Assembly (NCBI GenBank): GCA_934130705.1
Contig: CAKOYL010000001.1
Coordinates: 55,724 to 119,723 of the forward strand
DNA length: 64,000 bases
Source of the DNA: an uncultured Clostridia bacterium
GTDB taxonomy: Bacteria; Bacillota_A; Clostridia; TANB77; CAG-508
Direction of reading: 5' to 3'
Both the position numbers and the translations under genes were made by a program. Under the pieces are notes generated by a model. That model did not search any database. It had not been told where the DNA came from and saw only the letters and a list, made by a program, of their open reading frames with translations. Every line of letters begins with the position of its first letter. The first letter of the stretch is position 1. This document shows, one piece after another, positions 43,889 to 52,735 of the stretch.

Positions 43889-44821
43889 TTAACCAATTAA
43901 TTTCAATTCAACATTCTCCATTTTGTATTTTCCATCAATCAATTTGAACTCAACTAGAGTATTGGCTAATGTTTCTTCATTTTGTCTTAAATCTGTTGTA
44001 AATAACATTTTAATTTGTGGAATTTCTACTTTGTTTGTTACTATTTCTCTAAAGCATTCAGCCATATGTTTTTCATCTTCACATACAAATATTAATTGTG
44101 GAATTCCTGAAAATCCTGAATCCCCTGGTACGAAATTTTCGTAGAAATCTTTATATAAATTCATTTTTTCAACTAATTTTTTTTGCCAATCTGTTTCTCT
44201 TCTAAATACTTCAAATAAAAATTGAATTGATTTTCCGTTTTTTGTTAATTTTACAGCTCCACCTGTTGCTTTAAATATTTTTCCTACTGTTTTTGCTGTT
44301 AATGCTGGTTTTACTACATAGCTATCAAATGCTTTTACTTTTCTTAAATAAGCTATTAGTACTTGGTTTCCAGCTAATCTCTTTTTAATCATTGGAACTG
44401 GTTTTGTATTATCTGATGGTTGCCATTTACATTCAGTTTCTTTTGATGTTAGTAAGTATTTTCCCATTTTTTCTAAACAATAAATTCTATAAATTCCTTT
44501 TCCTTCATCAGAAGTAAAATAATATCTAGTTAATATTTTTGATTTTACTAGTGCATCTAATTTGTTGTTTAATTTGTCTTGTGATTTTGGATCTATTCCT
44601 TTAATTTCTAGCATTTGATATAATTGTCTTGATGTTATAAATTCAAATTCATTTACTAAATCTAATATTGCAAAATGAATGTCTGTTATATGACCTATGT
44701 TTATTTTGTGTACAATTTGATTCATAGATACATAACCATCTTTTCCATCAAATGTTTTTATTTCTCCTTCTCTTATTGCAAATGGTGACACTTGTGCTTT
44801 TATTTGATTATCTTCTACCAT
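43889..44821 (-). CDS. Replication-relaxation-like protein
   Basis: 310 residues. A winged-helix region (about 40-120: DIHFAILDLVNEFEFITSRQ, KLDALVKSKILTRYYF) is followed by an alpha/beta domain (about 150-280) with LFEVFRRETDWQKKLVEKMN, LIFVCEDEKHMAECF and ultimate TLVEF. This is the layout of the Replic_Relax family, usually encoded on plasmids and integrative elements, though chromosomal copies exist. No relaxase or transfer genes are nearby. Assignment is by architecture and moderate. Confidence 0.5.
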   Translation of the reverse strand: MVEDNQIKAQVSPFAIREGEIKTFDGKDGYVSMNQIVHKINIGHITDIHFAILDLVNEFEFITSRQLYQMLEIKGIDPKSQDKLNNKLDALVKSKILTRYYFTSDEGKGIYRIYCLEKMGKYLLTSKETECKWQPSDNTKPVPMIKKRLAGNQVLIAYLRKVKAFDSYVVKPALTAKTVGKIFKATGGAVKLTKNGKSIQFLFEVFRRETDWQKKLVEKMNLYKDFYENFVPGDSGFSGIPQLIFVCEDEKHMAECFREIVTNKVEIPQIKMLFTTDLRQNEETLANTLVEFKLIDGKYKMENVELKLIG

Positions 44822-44841
44822 TTTTATTCCTCCCTTTTTAT

Positions 44842-45318
44842 TTAATAATATGATAATTTTACTTTCTTTTTATTATAATCAATTTTTTTAATTACTACAT
44901 TTATGTTTTGACCATATGTAAGATCATTTCTATACTCTGCCATTCCAACTAAATTAGGCAACAATTCAATAAAAATCCCATTTTTATTTTTTTCTGTTTC
45001 TCTTACAATCCCATTAACATGCATACCTTTTTTAAATTTATCCGCATTCTCTTCCCACGTTCCAAACATTTCTTTATATGATAAATTTATTTTTCCATTT
45101 TCTTTGTTTATTTCTTTTACTTTAATATTTATCTCTTGTCCTATTTTTAATCTCTCATATGGTGTTTTTATTCTTGCAACAGATAAGTCTTCTATATATA
45201 CTAATCCAACTTTTCCATATCCAATATCAACAAACGCTCCATATGGTTTAATGTTTTTTACAATCCCTTTTACATTCTCTCCAACTTGTAAGTTTTCTAT
45301 AAAATTTGATTGTTTCAT
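44842..45318 (-). CDS. S1 RNA-binding domain protein
   Basis: 158 residues from the ATG at 45318. Residues ~8-78 are an S1 domain (GENVKGIVKNIKPYGAFVDI, then LSVARIKTPYERLKIGQEIN and GKINLSYK), and a second, weaker OB-like unit fills the C-terminus (KGMHVNGIVRETEKNKNGIF, KVKLSYY). Resembles small single/double S1 proteins of clostridia that bind ribosomes or RNA. It is the last gene behind rluB, 71 nt apart. Confidence 0.75.
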   Translation of the reverse strand: MKQSNFIENLQVGENVKGIVKNIKPYGAFVDIGYGKVGLVYIEDLSVARIKTPYERLKIGQEINIKVKEINKENGKINLSYKEMFGTWEENADKFKKGMHVNGIVRETEKNKNGIFIELLPNLVGMAEYRNDLTYGQNINVVIKKIDYNKKKVKLSYY

Positions 45319-45388
45319 TAGTGATTTTTCTCCCTTTTCTTTTGTTTTTATTATTATATAGTTTTTAGTGTTTTTTTTCAATAGTTTA

Positions 45389-46111
45389 TTATAATTTTAA
45401 TCTATTTACTTCTTTATCACTTAAATATCTCCAATTTCCTATTTTTAAATCTTTTACTCCAATATCTCCAATTTTACTTCTGTGTAATGCTACAACATTT
45501 CTCCCAACTGCTTCACACATTTTTCTAACTTGTCTATTTTTTCCCTCATGTATAGTTATTTCAAGTCTTGATATATTTTTTTCTTCATCCGTTTTTAATA
45601 TTTTTACTTTAGCTGGACGAGTTTTGTAATCATCTATAATCACACCATTTCTCAATTTTTCTACCTCTTCATTAGTAACAATACCTCTAATTGTTACTGT
45701 ATATGTTTTGGTTATTTCATGTTTTGGGTGTGTTACTTTATACACAAAATCTCCATCATTTGTTAAAATTAGTGCACCTGATGTGTACATATCAAGTCTT
45801 CCTACAGGTACAACTCTTTCTTTTACTTTTACTAAATTTAAAACTGTATCTCTATTAAATTGGTCTTTGGCAGTTGTTACATATCCTATTGGTTTATTTA
45901 GTAATATATATACAAATTTTTCATTATTTTGTATAAGTTTTCCACAATATGTAACTTTATCCACAGTTGGATCAATTTTTGTTCCAAGTTCTGTAACCAC
46001 ATTTCCGTTTACACTTACTTTTCCTTCTAAAATTAATTCTTCACATTTTCTTCTTGATGCTACCCCACTACCTGCTAAAAATTTTTGTAATCTTATTTTA
46101 TTTTCTTCCAT
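45389..46111 (-). CDS. rluB: rRNA pseudouridine synthase, RluB/RsuA family
   Basis: 240 residues. N-terminal S4 RNA-binding domain (IRLQKFLAGSGVASRRKCEE), then the catalytic VPVGRLDMYTSGALILTNDG with the essential aspartate in GRLD, and IHEGKNRQVRKMCEAVG. Makes pseudouridine in 23S or 16S rRNA; the RluB-like length suggests 23S helix 89 region. Start overlaps the upstream rluD gene by 14 nt. Confidence 0.9.
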   Translation of the reverse strand: MEENKIRLQKFLAGSGVASRRKCEELILEGKVSVNGNVVTELGTKIDPTVDKVTYCGKLIQNNEKFVYILLNKPIGYVTTAKDQFNRDTVLNLVKVKERVVPVGRLDMYTSGALILTNDGDFVYKVTHPKHEITKTYTVTIRGIVTNEEVEKLRNGVIIDDYKTRPAKVKILKTDEEKNISRLEITIHEGKNRQVRKMCEAVGRNVVALHRSKIGDIGVKDLKIGNWRYLSDKEVNRLKL

Positions 46112-47030
46112 TATTCTCTCTTCCTTGCAATTCTTCTATTACATCTTGGAAATATTTCGGAATTGGTGCTTCAATAAACATTTCTTTCCCTGTTATTGGA
46201 TGGTTAAATTTTAATGATTTTGCATGTAAACATTGTCCTTTTATTCCCCATTCATTTTTTCCATTAGAATATACCGTATCTCCAACTATTGGGTATCCTA
46301 TTTGTGATAAATGTACTCTTATTTGATGAGTTCTTCCTGTTTCAATTTTCACTTCTAAAAGTGTATAATTTCCAAATCTTTCTATAACTTTAAAATGTGT
46401 TACAGCATTTTTTCCATTTTTATTTACAGCCATTTTCTTTCTGTCTTTTGTACTTCTTCCTATTGGCATATTTATAGTTGCTTCATTTTCTTTTACAAAA
46501 CCTTTTACTAAAGCTATATATGTTTTTTCTACTTCATGATTTTTTATTTGTTCACTCATATTTATATGTGCTTTATCGTTTTTTGCAACAATTATAGCAC
46601 CTGATGTATCTTTATCTAATCTATGTACTATTCCAGGTCTTATTTCTCCTCCAATTCCAGATAGAGAATCCTTACAAATCGCCATTACTGCATTTACAAG
46701 TGTACCATCTGGATTACCATTAGCTGGATGTACCACCATACCTTTAGGTTTATTTACTACAATGATATCATTATCCTCATATAAAATTTCAAGAGGTATT
46801 TCTTGTGCTTTTAATTCTATTTCTTGTGGTTCTTCTTTTTCTACTTCGATACTATCTGCATTTTGAATTTTATATGATGCTTTTGTTTTTTTTCCATTAA
46901 CTAATATTTTTTCTTCTTCTATTAATCTTTGTACAGTAACTCTTGATGCATCTATTTTGGATGCCAAAATTGCATCTATTCTTTTTCCTACTTCATTATT
47001 TTCAATTTTTATTTTTTGCAAATTTTTCAT
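46098..47030 (-). CDS. rluD: 23S rRNA pseudouridine synthase, RluD family
   Basis: 310 residues. S4 domain (RIDAILASKIDASRVTVQRL), catalytic HRLDKDTSGAIIVAKND with the nucleophilic aspartate, and the terminal GRTHQIRVHLSQIGYPIVGD. The ATG overlaps the lspA stop as ATGA; since AAAAGGA is directly against this ATG, the TTG at 47021 (9 nt away) is an alternative start. Gene order lspA-rluD is conserved in Firmicutes. Confidence 0.93.
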   Translation of the reverse strand: MKNLQKIKIENNEVGKRIDAILASKIDASRVTVQRLIEEEKILVNGKKTKASYKIQNADSIEVEKEEPQEIELKAQEIPLEILYEDNDIIVVNKPKGMVVHPANGNPDGTLVNAVMAICKDSLSGIGGEIRPGIVHRLDKDTSGAIIVAKNDKAHINMSEQIKNHEVEKTYIALVKGFVKENEATINMPIGRSTKDRKKMAVNKNGKNAVTHFKVIERFGNYTLLEVKIETGRTHQIRVHLSQIGYPIVGDTVYSNGKNEWGIKGQCLHAKSLKFNHPITGKEMFIEAPIPKYFQDVIEELQGRENNGRK

Positions 47031-47527
47031 TCCTTTTTACTTTTATTTTCTTTTTCAATTCTTCTATTTTTTATCTCATGTGCTGTAAATACTGTAAAAA
47101 TTGCAACCATTGATACCCATCCTATTAAAATATAAATATCGGCTAAATTAAATATTGGCAATTTTATAATATTTACAAATTCAACTACATATCCCCTAAA
47201 TATTCTATCTATGCTATTGCTAATTCCTCCAGCAATTATTAAAGTTAAGAATATTTTCGTTTTTTTATCAACAAATTGGTTTTGACTAGTTATAAACTTA
47301 TACGCTATAACAATAACAACTAAATTTGTTAATACATATGTTATTGTAGAATTTGAATTTATTCCATATGTTCCATTTTTGTTTTCTGTAATATTTAAAC
47401 TTAAAATTCCTTCTATTAAAGTTTTATTACCAACTTTTAAAATAAAGATTTTTAAAAGTTGGTCTATAATTACCAGTATAATAATTGATACTGTTATACC
47501 TAAATATTTTTTATTATTTTTATTCAT
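47027..47527 (-). CDS. lspA: Lipoprotein signal peptidase II
   Basis: About 166 residues, four membrane helices. Catalytic aspartates lie in GGISNSIDRIFRGYVVEFV and IFNLADIYILIG. IDQLLKIFIL in helix one and the ITENKNGTYG loop are also family-like. Cleaves prolipoproteins. The ATG at 47527 is better spaced from AAAGG than the one at 47533. Its start overlaps the upstream membrane-protein gene. Confidence 0.93.
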   Translation of the reverse strand: MNKNNKKYLGITVSIIILVIIDQLLKIFILKVGNKTLIEGILSLNITENKNGTYGINSNSTITYVLTNLVVIVIAYKFITSQNQFVDKKTKIFLTLIIAGGISNSIDRIFRGYVVEFVNIIKLPIFNLADIYILIGWVSMVAIFTVFTAHEIKNRRIEKENKSKKE

Positions 47528-49217
47528 TTGCATTTAACCTTTCATATATAACAAAGTTGTCATCTGAATATAATTCTTTATAATTTTCATCTTTTGTTTT
47601 GGTTATTATCATGTTCATTTTTGACTTTTTATAACAAATTACATGTGTTATATGATATTTTTCAAATGTATCTTCATAGAATGTTCCTATTGATGATGTA
47701 TCTATAAAATCTGTAAATATATCTTCATTTGAATTTCCACTAAATTCAGGTGCATATAAATCTGCTCTTGAATCTATAAATACAGGAATTCCTCTAAATA
47801 GCATATAACTTCCATAGTTATATTCATTATAAAATTTAACGTTTTCTAAGTCCATATTATTAAGAATATAGTCACATGCTGCAACTGGATATGAACTAGT
47901 ATCAACATATTCATCATCCATTTTTGGTTTTATATAATAATAACATATTAAAACAACTAAAACTGTTAAACTTATTGCTACTCCTATGTTTTTAGTGACC
48001 TCTTCAGCTTGTTTTATTCCATCTTTTGCATATCTTTTTATCATATCTATAAATAATTTTGTTAATACTAATGAACCTATTAATGCAAACATAGAAAGTT
48101 GTCTTCTTGTTGAAAACATTAAATAACATAGTCCAGAAATCATAAATAAATCTGATAATCTTATCTTTGTTTTTGTAAATATTAATATTGCTAAAAATAC
48201 AATTAACATGCACATCGCATCAATATTGTTTGCTAATGTTAATGGTAAATGTTCACTTATATTTTGCGTAGTATTTCCTTGCATTGTTTTATATAAATAT
48301 GTAAATGGTGTATTTCCTATTGGAGTTATAAATCCCATTAATATACATATTATCATTATTAATATTAACCATTTAGCATTTTCTTTTCTTTTTATTATTA
48401 TCTTATATGGATTTTTATTTTCTTCTTCTCTTTTTATTTTTATTTTAGCAACTTTATTTTCTAAATTTTGTAATTTTTCTTTTAATTCTTTTACTTTTTC
48501 TTCATTTTCTGTTTTCTTAGATAATCTTTTTATTTTATTTTTTAAATTTCTAATAATTAATTTTTTATAAATTATTGTATCAGCAATAACTGCTACAAAA
48601 TATTCAGCTACATATGGTAAAAATAGTACAAAGAAAAATGGCCATACTGCTACGTGTAGATTTGCTATTAATAGTGATATAACTACTAATGCTATTGCAT
48701 TTATAATTTTTCTATCTTCTATAAATTTTTCTATAAAATATATTGTCCATATAAATAATATAAATGTTACTAATTGTGCTCTTGCTGCAATATAAGCTTT
48801 TATCATATATAGTGTTCCTAATGTTATAATAAAAGATATTGATTTGCATTTAGTTAATTTACTATTTACAAAGAAGATTGAAATTCCTAATATAACAGAC
48901 AATATACATGTTGTTATATATATCCCCTTAAAATCAAATACTGAATAAATTAAATATGTTAAAAAATCGTATAACCAATGTGGATATGTATAACTTAAAT
49001 TTTCATGCCATGAAAAATGGTCCATCATATCTATTCCAAAATTTTTAATATATTCACCTATTTTTATTGTATAATATGTATCATTTTGAAATGTAACGGG
49101 TGTTATTGATATACAGAATATTGCAATTAATATAACTGCTAATATTGTAAAATTTACATTTATATTTTTAAAGTCTATTTTCTTTTTACTTTGTTTTTGT
49201 TTTTCTTTTTTATTCAT
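47520..49217 (-). CDS. Polytopic membrane protein of unknown function
   Basis: 565 residues from the ATG at 49217. About twelve hydrophobic helices, a conserved external loop after helix one (YYTIKIGEYIKNFGIDMMDH), a cytoplasmic Lys/Glu coiled coil of ~70 residues in the middle (about 225-290), and a C-terminal non-membrane domain (FYNEYNYGSYMLFRGIPVFI, SRADLY). The layout resembles membrane glycosyltransferase-like/PMT-type proteins without their catalytic DxD identified. Its end overlaps lspA. Function unknown. Confidence 0.7.
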   Translation of the reverse strand: MNKKEKQKQSKKKIDFKNINVNFTILAVILIAIFCISITPVTFQNDTYYTIKIGEYIKNFGIDMMDHFSWHENLSYTYPHWLYDFLTYLIYSVFDFKGIYITTCILSVILGISIFFVNSKLTKCKSISFIITLGTLYMIKAYIAARAQLVTFILFIWTIYFIEKFIEDRKIINAIALVVISLLIANLHVAVWPFFFVLFLPYVAEYFVAVIADTIIYKKLIIRNLKNKIKRLSKKTENEEKVKELKEKLQNLENKVAKIKIKREEENKNPYKIIIKRKENAKWLILIMIICILMGFITPIGNTPFTYLYKTMQGNTTQNISEHLPLTLANNIDAMCMLIVFLAILIFTKTKIRLSDLFMISGLCYLMFSTRRQLSMFALIGSLVLTKLFIDMIKRYAKDGIKQAEEVTKNIGVAISLTVLVVLICYYYIKPKMDDEYVDTSSYPVAACDYILNNMDLENVKFYNEYNYGSYMLFRGIPVFIDSRADLYAPEFSGNSNEDIFTDFIDTSSIGTFYEDTFEKYHITHVICYKKSKMNMIITKTKDENYKELYSDDNFVIYERLNANE

Positions 49218-49314
49218 ATGTAATTTTCCCTTCTTTTTTGTTTTCATCATTATACCAAACTTGGTTTAAAAAATCTAGTTATTTCATAAAAAATACACTT
49301 TTGGAAATATTACA

Positions 49315-49345
49315 AAAAAAAGAAAAGGTTTCCCTTTTCTTTTAT
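49315..49345. terminator. Terminator after the SSB-like gene
   Basis: AAAAGAAAAGG pairs with CCTTTTCTTTT, with short loop and T-rich tail on the minus strand. Confidence 0.65.
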
Positions 49346-49348
49346 AAT

Positions 49349-50050
49349 CTATACAGCTTCTTGATTTTCATTTTCTTTTTCTTCTACTTTATCTTCATCT
49401 TCAACTATTTCTAAACTTCCGATAGATACTTCATATGCTACTCTATTTTCTACTGTTCCATCTTCGTATTTCTTTTCATACATTCTTGATTGAACTCTAC
49501 CTACTAATTTTACTTTAGTTCCAACTTCAAGATTTTGACAGAATCTTGCATTTCTTCCCCAAGCAATTGTTGGAATATAGTCTGATTTATTATAAGCTCT
49601 ATTAACTGCTAATAATATATCTGCAATTTCTCTTCCAAATGGTGTTTGTCTATAAATAGGTTTTTTACAAATATAACCTACTAAAACAACTTCATTTGTT
49701 ACCATATCTTTTTTAGTCATTTCATTTTCTTCATCTTCTTGATTATCTTCTACTTCTAATACGTCTTTTGCAAATACTGTTAATATTAGTCTATTTTTTT
49801 CATTATCATAACTATTATAAGATCTAAATTGTCCTTTTACTAATAATTTTTTACCTTGCATTAACATTTCATCTGTTACTATTCTTTCTGATACTGTTAT
49901 TGGAATAATATCTGCATTTCCACTTAATCTTGGTATTTCTAAGTTAAATACGTAAAATCTTTCTCCATAAATTTCATGACTGAATTTTTTCTCTCCTGTT
50001 ACTTTTCCAACTAATGTTAAATAGTTGTTTTCTAAATAATTTGTATCCAA
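49349..50050 (-). CDS. SSB-like protein with two OB folds
   Basis: About 233 residues from a TTG at 50050, 8 nt after AGGGAGG; no ATG is suitably placed. Two SSB-like OB domains: the first (about 8-100, NYLTLVGKVTGEKKFSHEIY, MQGKKLLVKGQFRSYN) and the second (about 112-215, NEVVLVGYICKKPIYRQTPF, PTIAWGRNARFCQNL, VKLVGRVQSRMYEKKY). An acidic Glu-rich tail ends in NENQEAV, without the canonical DDLPF tip. Possibly a specialised ssDNA-binding or primosomal protein; the cell has a normal ssb at 12870. Confidence 0.72.
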   Translation of the reverse strand: MDTNYLENNYLTLVGKVTGEKKFSHEIYGERFYVFNLEIPRLSGNADIIPITVSERIVTDEMLMQGKKLLVKGQFRSYNSYDNEKNRLILTVFAKDVLEVEDNQEDEENEMTKKDMVTNEVVLVGYICKKPIYRQTPFGREIADILLAVNRAYNKSDYIPTIAWGRNARFCQNLEVGTKVKLVGRVQSRMYEKKYEDGTVENRVAYEVSIGSLEIVEDEDKVEEKENENQEAV

Positions 50051-50279
50051 TTTCTTTTCCTCCCTTATTTTGTATAAGTTATTGTTTATTTTTGTTAACA
50101 ATCAACTTATTTGTATCTTTATCTTTTTGCATTCACATTAACTACATTTATAATTATACATCATTTTTTTGGTTTTGTCTACATAAAAAGTTAATTTTTT
50201 CTAAAAAATGTAGATTCTTCCTTACTTTCCGTAATTATTTCTATGATTAATTATACACTTTATGCAAAAATTATATACA

Positions 50280-51054
50280 TTATTCTTTTATTTGTGTTCC
50301 TGCAGAATTAATTTTGTAATTATCTTTATATATTAATTCCGATACTGGTACTATTGAAAGTCCTTTTTCTTTTATGTTTTTTATTATCATTTCTAATGAA
50401 TCTGCTGTATGCTTTGTTCCATTATGCATCAATACTATATCACCGCTTTTTATTTTTCCATTTAATCTCTTCCACATCTCATCACCCGTTAACCCAGTAT
50501 AATCTAATGTATCTAAACTCCATTGTATTGTATAATATCCCTTATCTTTGGCGGATTGTATTACTGTGTTATTATATTCTCCATATGGTGCCCTATATAA
50601 GTTAGTTCTTTTTCCTATTACTTTTTCTAGTCTATCATTGCTTTTTTCTATTTCCTCTATATTTTTTTCATAACTTAGATTATTAACATGTGGATGGGTG
50701 TTGCTATGACTTCCGTATTTCTTGACCTGCATCACTTATCTTTTTGACCGCTTCTGGATATTTTTCTATCCAATCTCCTACCATGAAAAATGTTATTTTT
50801 ACATCGTTTTGATTTAATACTTCTAGTATTTTATCTATATCATCTGCATTCCATGCACAATTCATTGTTAAACTTACTTTATTTTCTTCTGTATTCACAT
50901 TATAAATTGGTAACATTTTTTCTGTATTTGCTGATGTTTCAACACTGTTATTTAAAGAATTTTTCATTGTACTTGAAACAAAGAACAAGACAAAAACAGT
51001 CAATATTGATATTACATATGTATATATTTTTTCTTTACTAAAAACTAAAAACAT
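50280..51054 (-). pseudogene. Polysaccharide deacetylase (CE4, PdaB-like), frameshifted
   Basis: From the ATG at 51054: membrane helix, then NodB-domain sequence as far as KKISDAGQEI, where the frame is lost (reads RKS, stop at 50704-50706). Removing one C in ATACGGAAG (plus-strand G at 50715) joins GSHSNTHPHVNNLS and the rest: RAPYGEYN, WSLDTLDYTG, DIVLMHNGTKHTADSLE. Joined length would be 257. The usual TFDDG metal motif is replaced by TMNCAWNADDI, so activity may differ even when intact. Adjacent to cwlD, as expected for spore-cortex muramic-lactam enzymes. Confidence 0.75.
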
Positions 51055-51108
51055 AAAACCACCTAACATATTAATATGTTTTAGTGGTTTTATATATTCA
51101 TATTTTAT

Positions 51109-51834
51109 TTATTTATTAAAATATTCTATTATTCCATTATAAATTCCCCAGGCTAATTTGTTTTGATATTCATCTTCAAGTAATTGTTGTTCTTCTTCAG
51201 GATTTGATAAAAATCCACATTCTACTATCGATATTGGAATTTCTACATGTTTCATTATATATACTGTGTCTAATTTCATTGCCACTCTTTTATTTTCTTT
51301 TTGTATTGCATCATTTAGACTTGATTGCAATATTTTGGCTAATTTCATACTTTCTTCATTTTTACTACTATAAAAACATTGCCATCCCCAATATTGTTGT
51401 TGTGGTATTTTGTTTAGATGAATACTTACAAATATATCTGCACTTGAACTATTCCCTATCTTCACTCTATTTCTGATATCAGATATTTTCTTTTCTTTTA
51501 ATGTTGATTTTTCTAAGTCATATATTGCTTTTTCATCTGAACGTGTTAATATTACAGTGCTTCCACTTTGTTCTAATAAGTTTTGTACTTTTAGTGCTAT
51601 TTTTAAATTTGTTTCTGCTTCTGTTGTCCCTTTGCTACTTTGTGCTCCCTCATCAGGTGTTCCATGTCCTGCATCCAAAACTACTACTTTTCCTGATACA
51701 GGTGTGGCTGTTGTTTCTTCTATTTCACTGTTTTCTTTTGTGTTTATTTTCATTCCTTTGCAAGAGTATACTAGTATTCCTAGTAAAAAACAAACTAAAA
51801 TAAAACTAATTCTTTTTTTGTTAATAATAAACAT
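51109..51834 (-). CDS. cwlD: N-acetylmuramoyl-L-alanine amidase, CwlD-like
   Basis: 241 residues. Signal-anchor helix (residues ~8-25), then Amidase_3 with VVVLDAGHGTPDEGAQSSKG (Zn histidine), FVSIHLNKIPQQQYWGWQCF, and SIVECGFLSNPEEEQQLLED (catalytic glutamate). Homologous to CwlD, which with a deacetylase makes muramic-delta-lactam in the spore cortex. AGGAGAG precedes the ATG. The neighbouring deacetylase gene is 55 nt downstream. Confidence 0.88.
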   Translation of the reverse strand: MFIINKKRISFILVCFLLGILVYSCKGMKINTKENSEIEETTATPVSGKVVVLDAGHGTPDEGAQSSKGTTEAETNLKIALKVQNLLEQSGSTVILTRSDEKAIYDLEKSTLKEKKISDIRNRVKIGNSSSADIFVSIHLNKIPQQQYWGWQCFYSSKNEESMKLAKILQSSLNDAIQKENKRVAMKLDTVYIMKHVEIPISIVECGFLSNPEEEQQLLEDEYQNKLAWGIYNGIIEYFNK

Positions 51835-51849
51835 TTTTTCTCTCCTAAA

Positions 51850-51890
51850 ATAAAAAACTCTTAATACAAAATATTAAGAGTTTTTTATTT
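51850..51890 (-). terminator. Terminator before cwlD
   Basis: AAAAAACTCTTAATA pairs with TATTAAGAGTTTTTT around a short loop; follows the GNAT remnant region on the minus strand. Confidence 0.75.
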
Positions 51891-51914
51891 TATTCTATCA
51901 AAAATGAAATTTCT

Positions 51915-52176
51915 TCATAAATCAAAATAATATAGTTTTTCTTTTTCATTTAAATCTTCTAAATATTTAGCTCCAAATTTTTCATAATAATTTTCCAATG
52001 TTGTTTTTAAATATATTTTCTTTATATTTCTTCTTTTTGCTTCTTTTAAAATTGCATCATTTAATATTTTCAAATTCATTTAAAGATAAATTTCTTGCTC
52101 CCCACTCTTTTTGAGTTAGTATTGAAATTTCTTTAATATATTCTTGTTTATCTTTTAAATTATATATTTTTAACAT
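51915..52176 (-). pseudogene. GNAT acetyltransferase remnant with internal deletion
   Basis: ATG at 52176 gives the typical GNAT N-terminus MLKIYNLKDKQEYIKEISIL and TQKEWG, ending at TGA after NEFENIK. In another frame downstream is a GNAT C-terminus: KRRNIKKIYLKTTLENYYEK then FGAKYLEDL and YYFDL, stop at 51915. About 90 residues of the acetyl-CoA-binding core are missing, with a frame change at the junction. Follows a NUDIX gene by 18 nt. Confidence 0.65.
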
Positions 52177-52194
52177 TTTATCTACACTCTTATC

Positions 52195-52662
52195 TTAATC
52201 ATCATTAATCACATGTACTGGAAAAGATTTAGATTTTACTATCTTTTTTATACATTTTGGTAGTATATTATATTCTTCTATTTTATCTAAATCTAGCCAT
52301 TCATATTGTAAAAAATCTTTTCCCTCCATATTATGCATAGTATACTCGATTTTTTTATCATCTTCATTTTCAAATTCTATTCCATGTAAAAAATATATTT
52401 CATGATATTTCTTACCTTCCATTTCAAAAAAGTTTTCAATAGTAGCAATATATCCTATATTTTCTATCTCTTTTCCTAGTTCCTCCTTTATTTCTCTTTT
52501 TATTGTTTTACTTGAGCTTTCGCCAATTTCAACTCTTCCTCCTGGAATGCAATAATAATCTTTATTTATATTTCTATGAGCCAATATTTTATTATTATGT
52601 ATAATTACACCTCCTGTTCTTATGTTTAACTTGTAATTTTCAACATCTAAAGTTAAATCCAT
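52195..52662 (-). CDS. NUDIX hydrolase
   Basis: 155 residues. Nudix box GRVEIGESSSKTIKREIKEE followed by LG matches Gx5Ex7REUxEExGU. Start TVDLTLDV... follows AAAGGAG. Substrate unknown (nucleotide or modified phosphate). Downstream of it is a GNAT remnant. Confidence 0.88.
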   Translation of the reverse strand: MDLTLDVENYKLNIRTGGVIIHNNKILAHRNINKDYYCIPGGRVEIGESSSKTIKREIKEELGKEIENIGYIATIENFFEMEGKKYHEIYFLHGIEFENEDDKKIEYTMHNMEGKDFLQYEWLDLDKIEEYNILPKCIKKIVKSKSFPVHVINDD

Positions 52663-52694
52663 ATTATTTTCTCCTTTCTTTTATTTTTATTATA

Positions 52695-52735
52695 AAAAAA
52701 TTGCAAACTTGTTAATTTGCAATTTTCTATTTTTT
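52695..52735 (-). terminator. Terminator after the receiver-GGDEF gene
   Basis: AAAATTGCAAA pairs with TTTGCAATTTT, followed by T-rich sequence on the minus strand; overlaps the stop of that gene. Confidence 0.65.
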
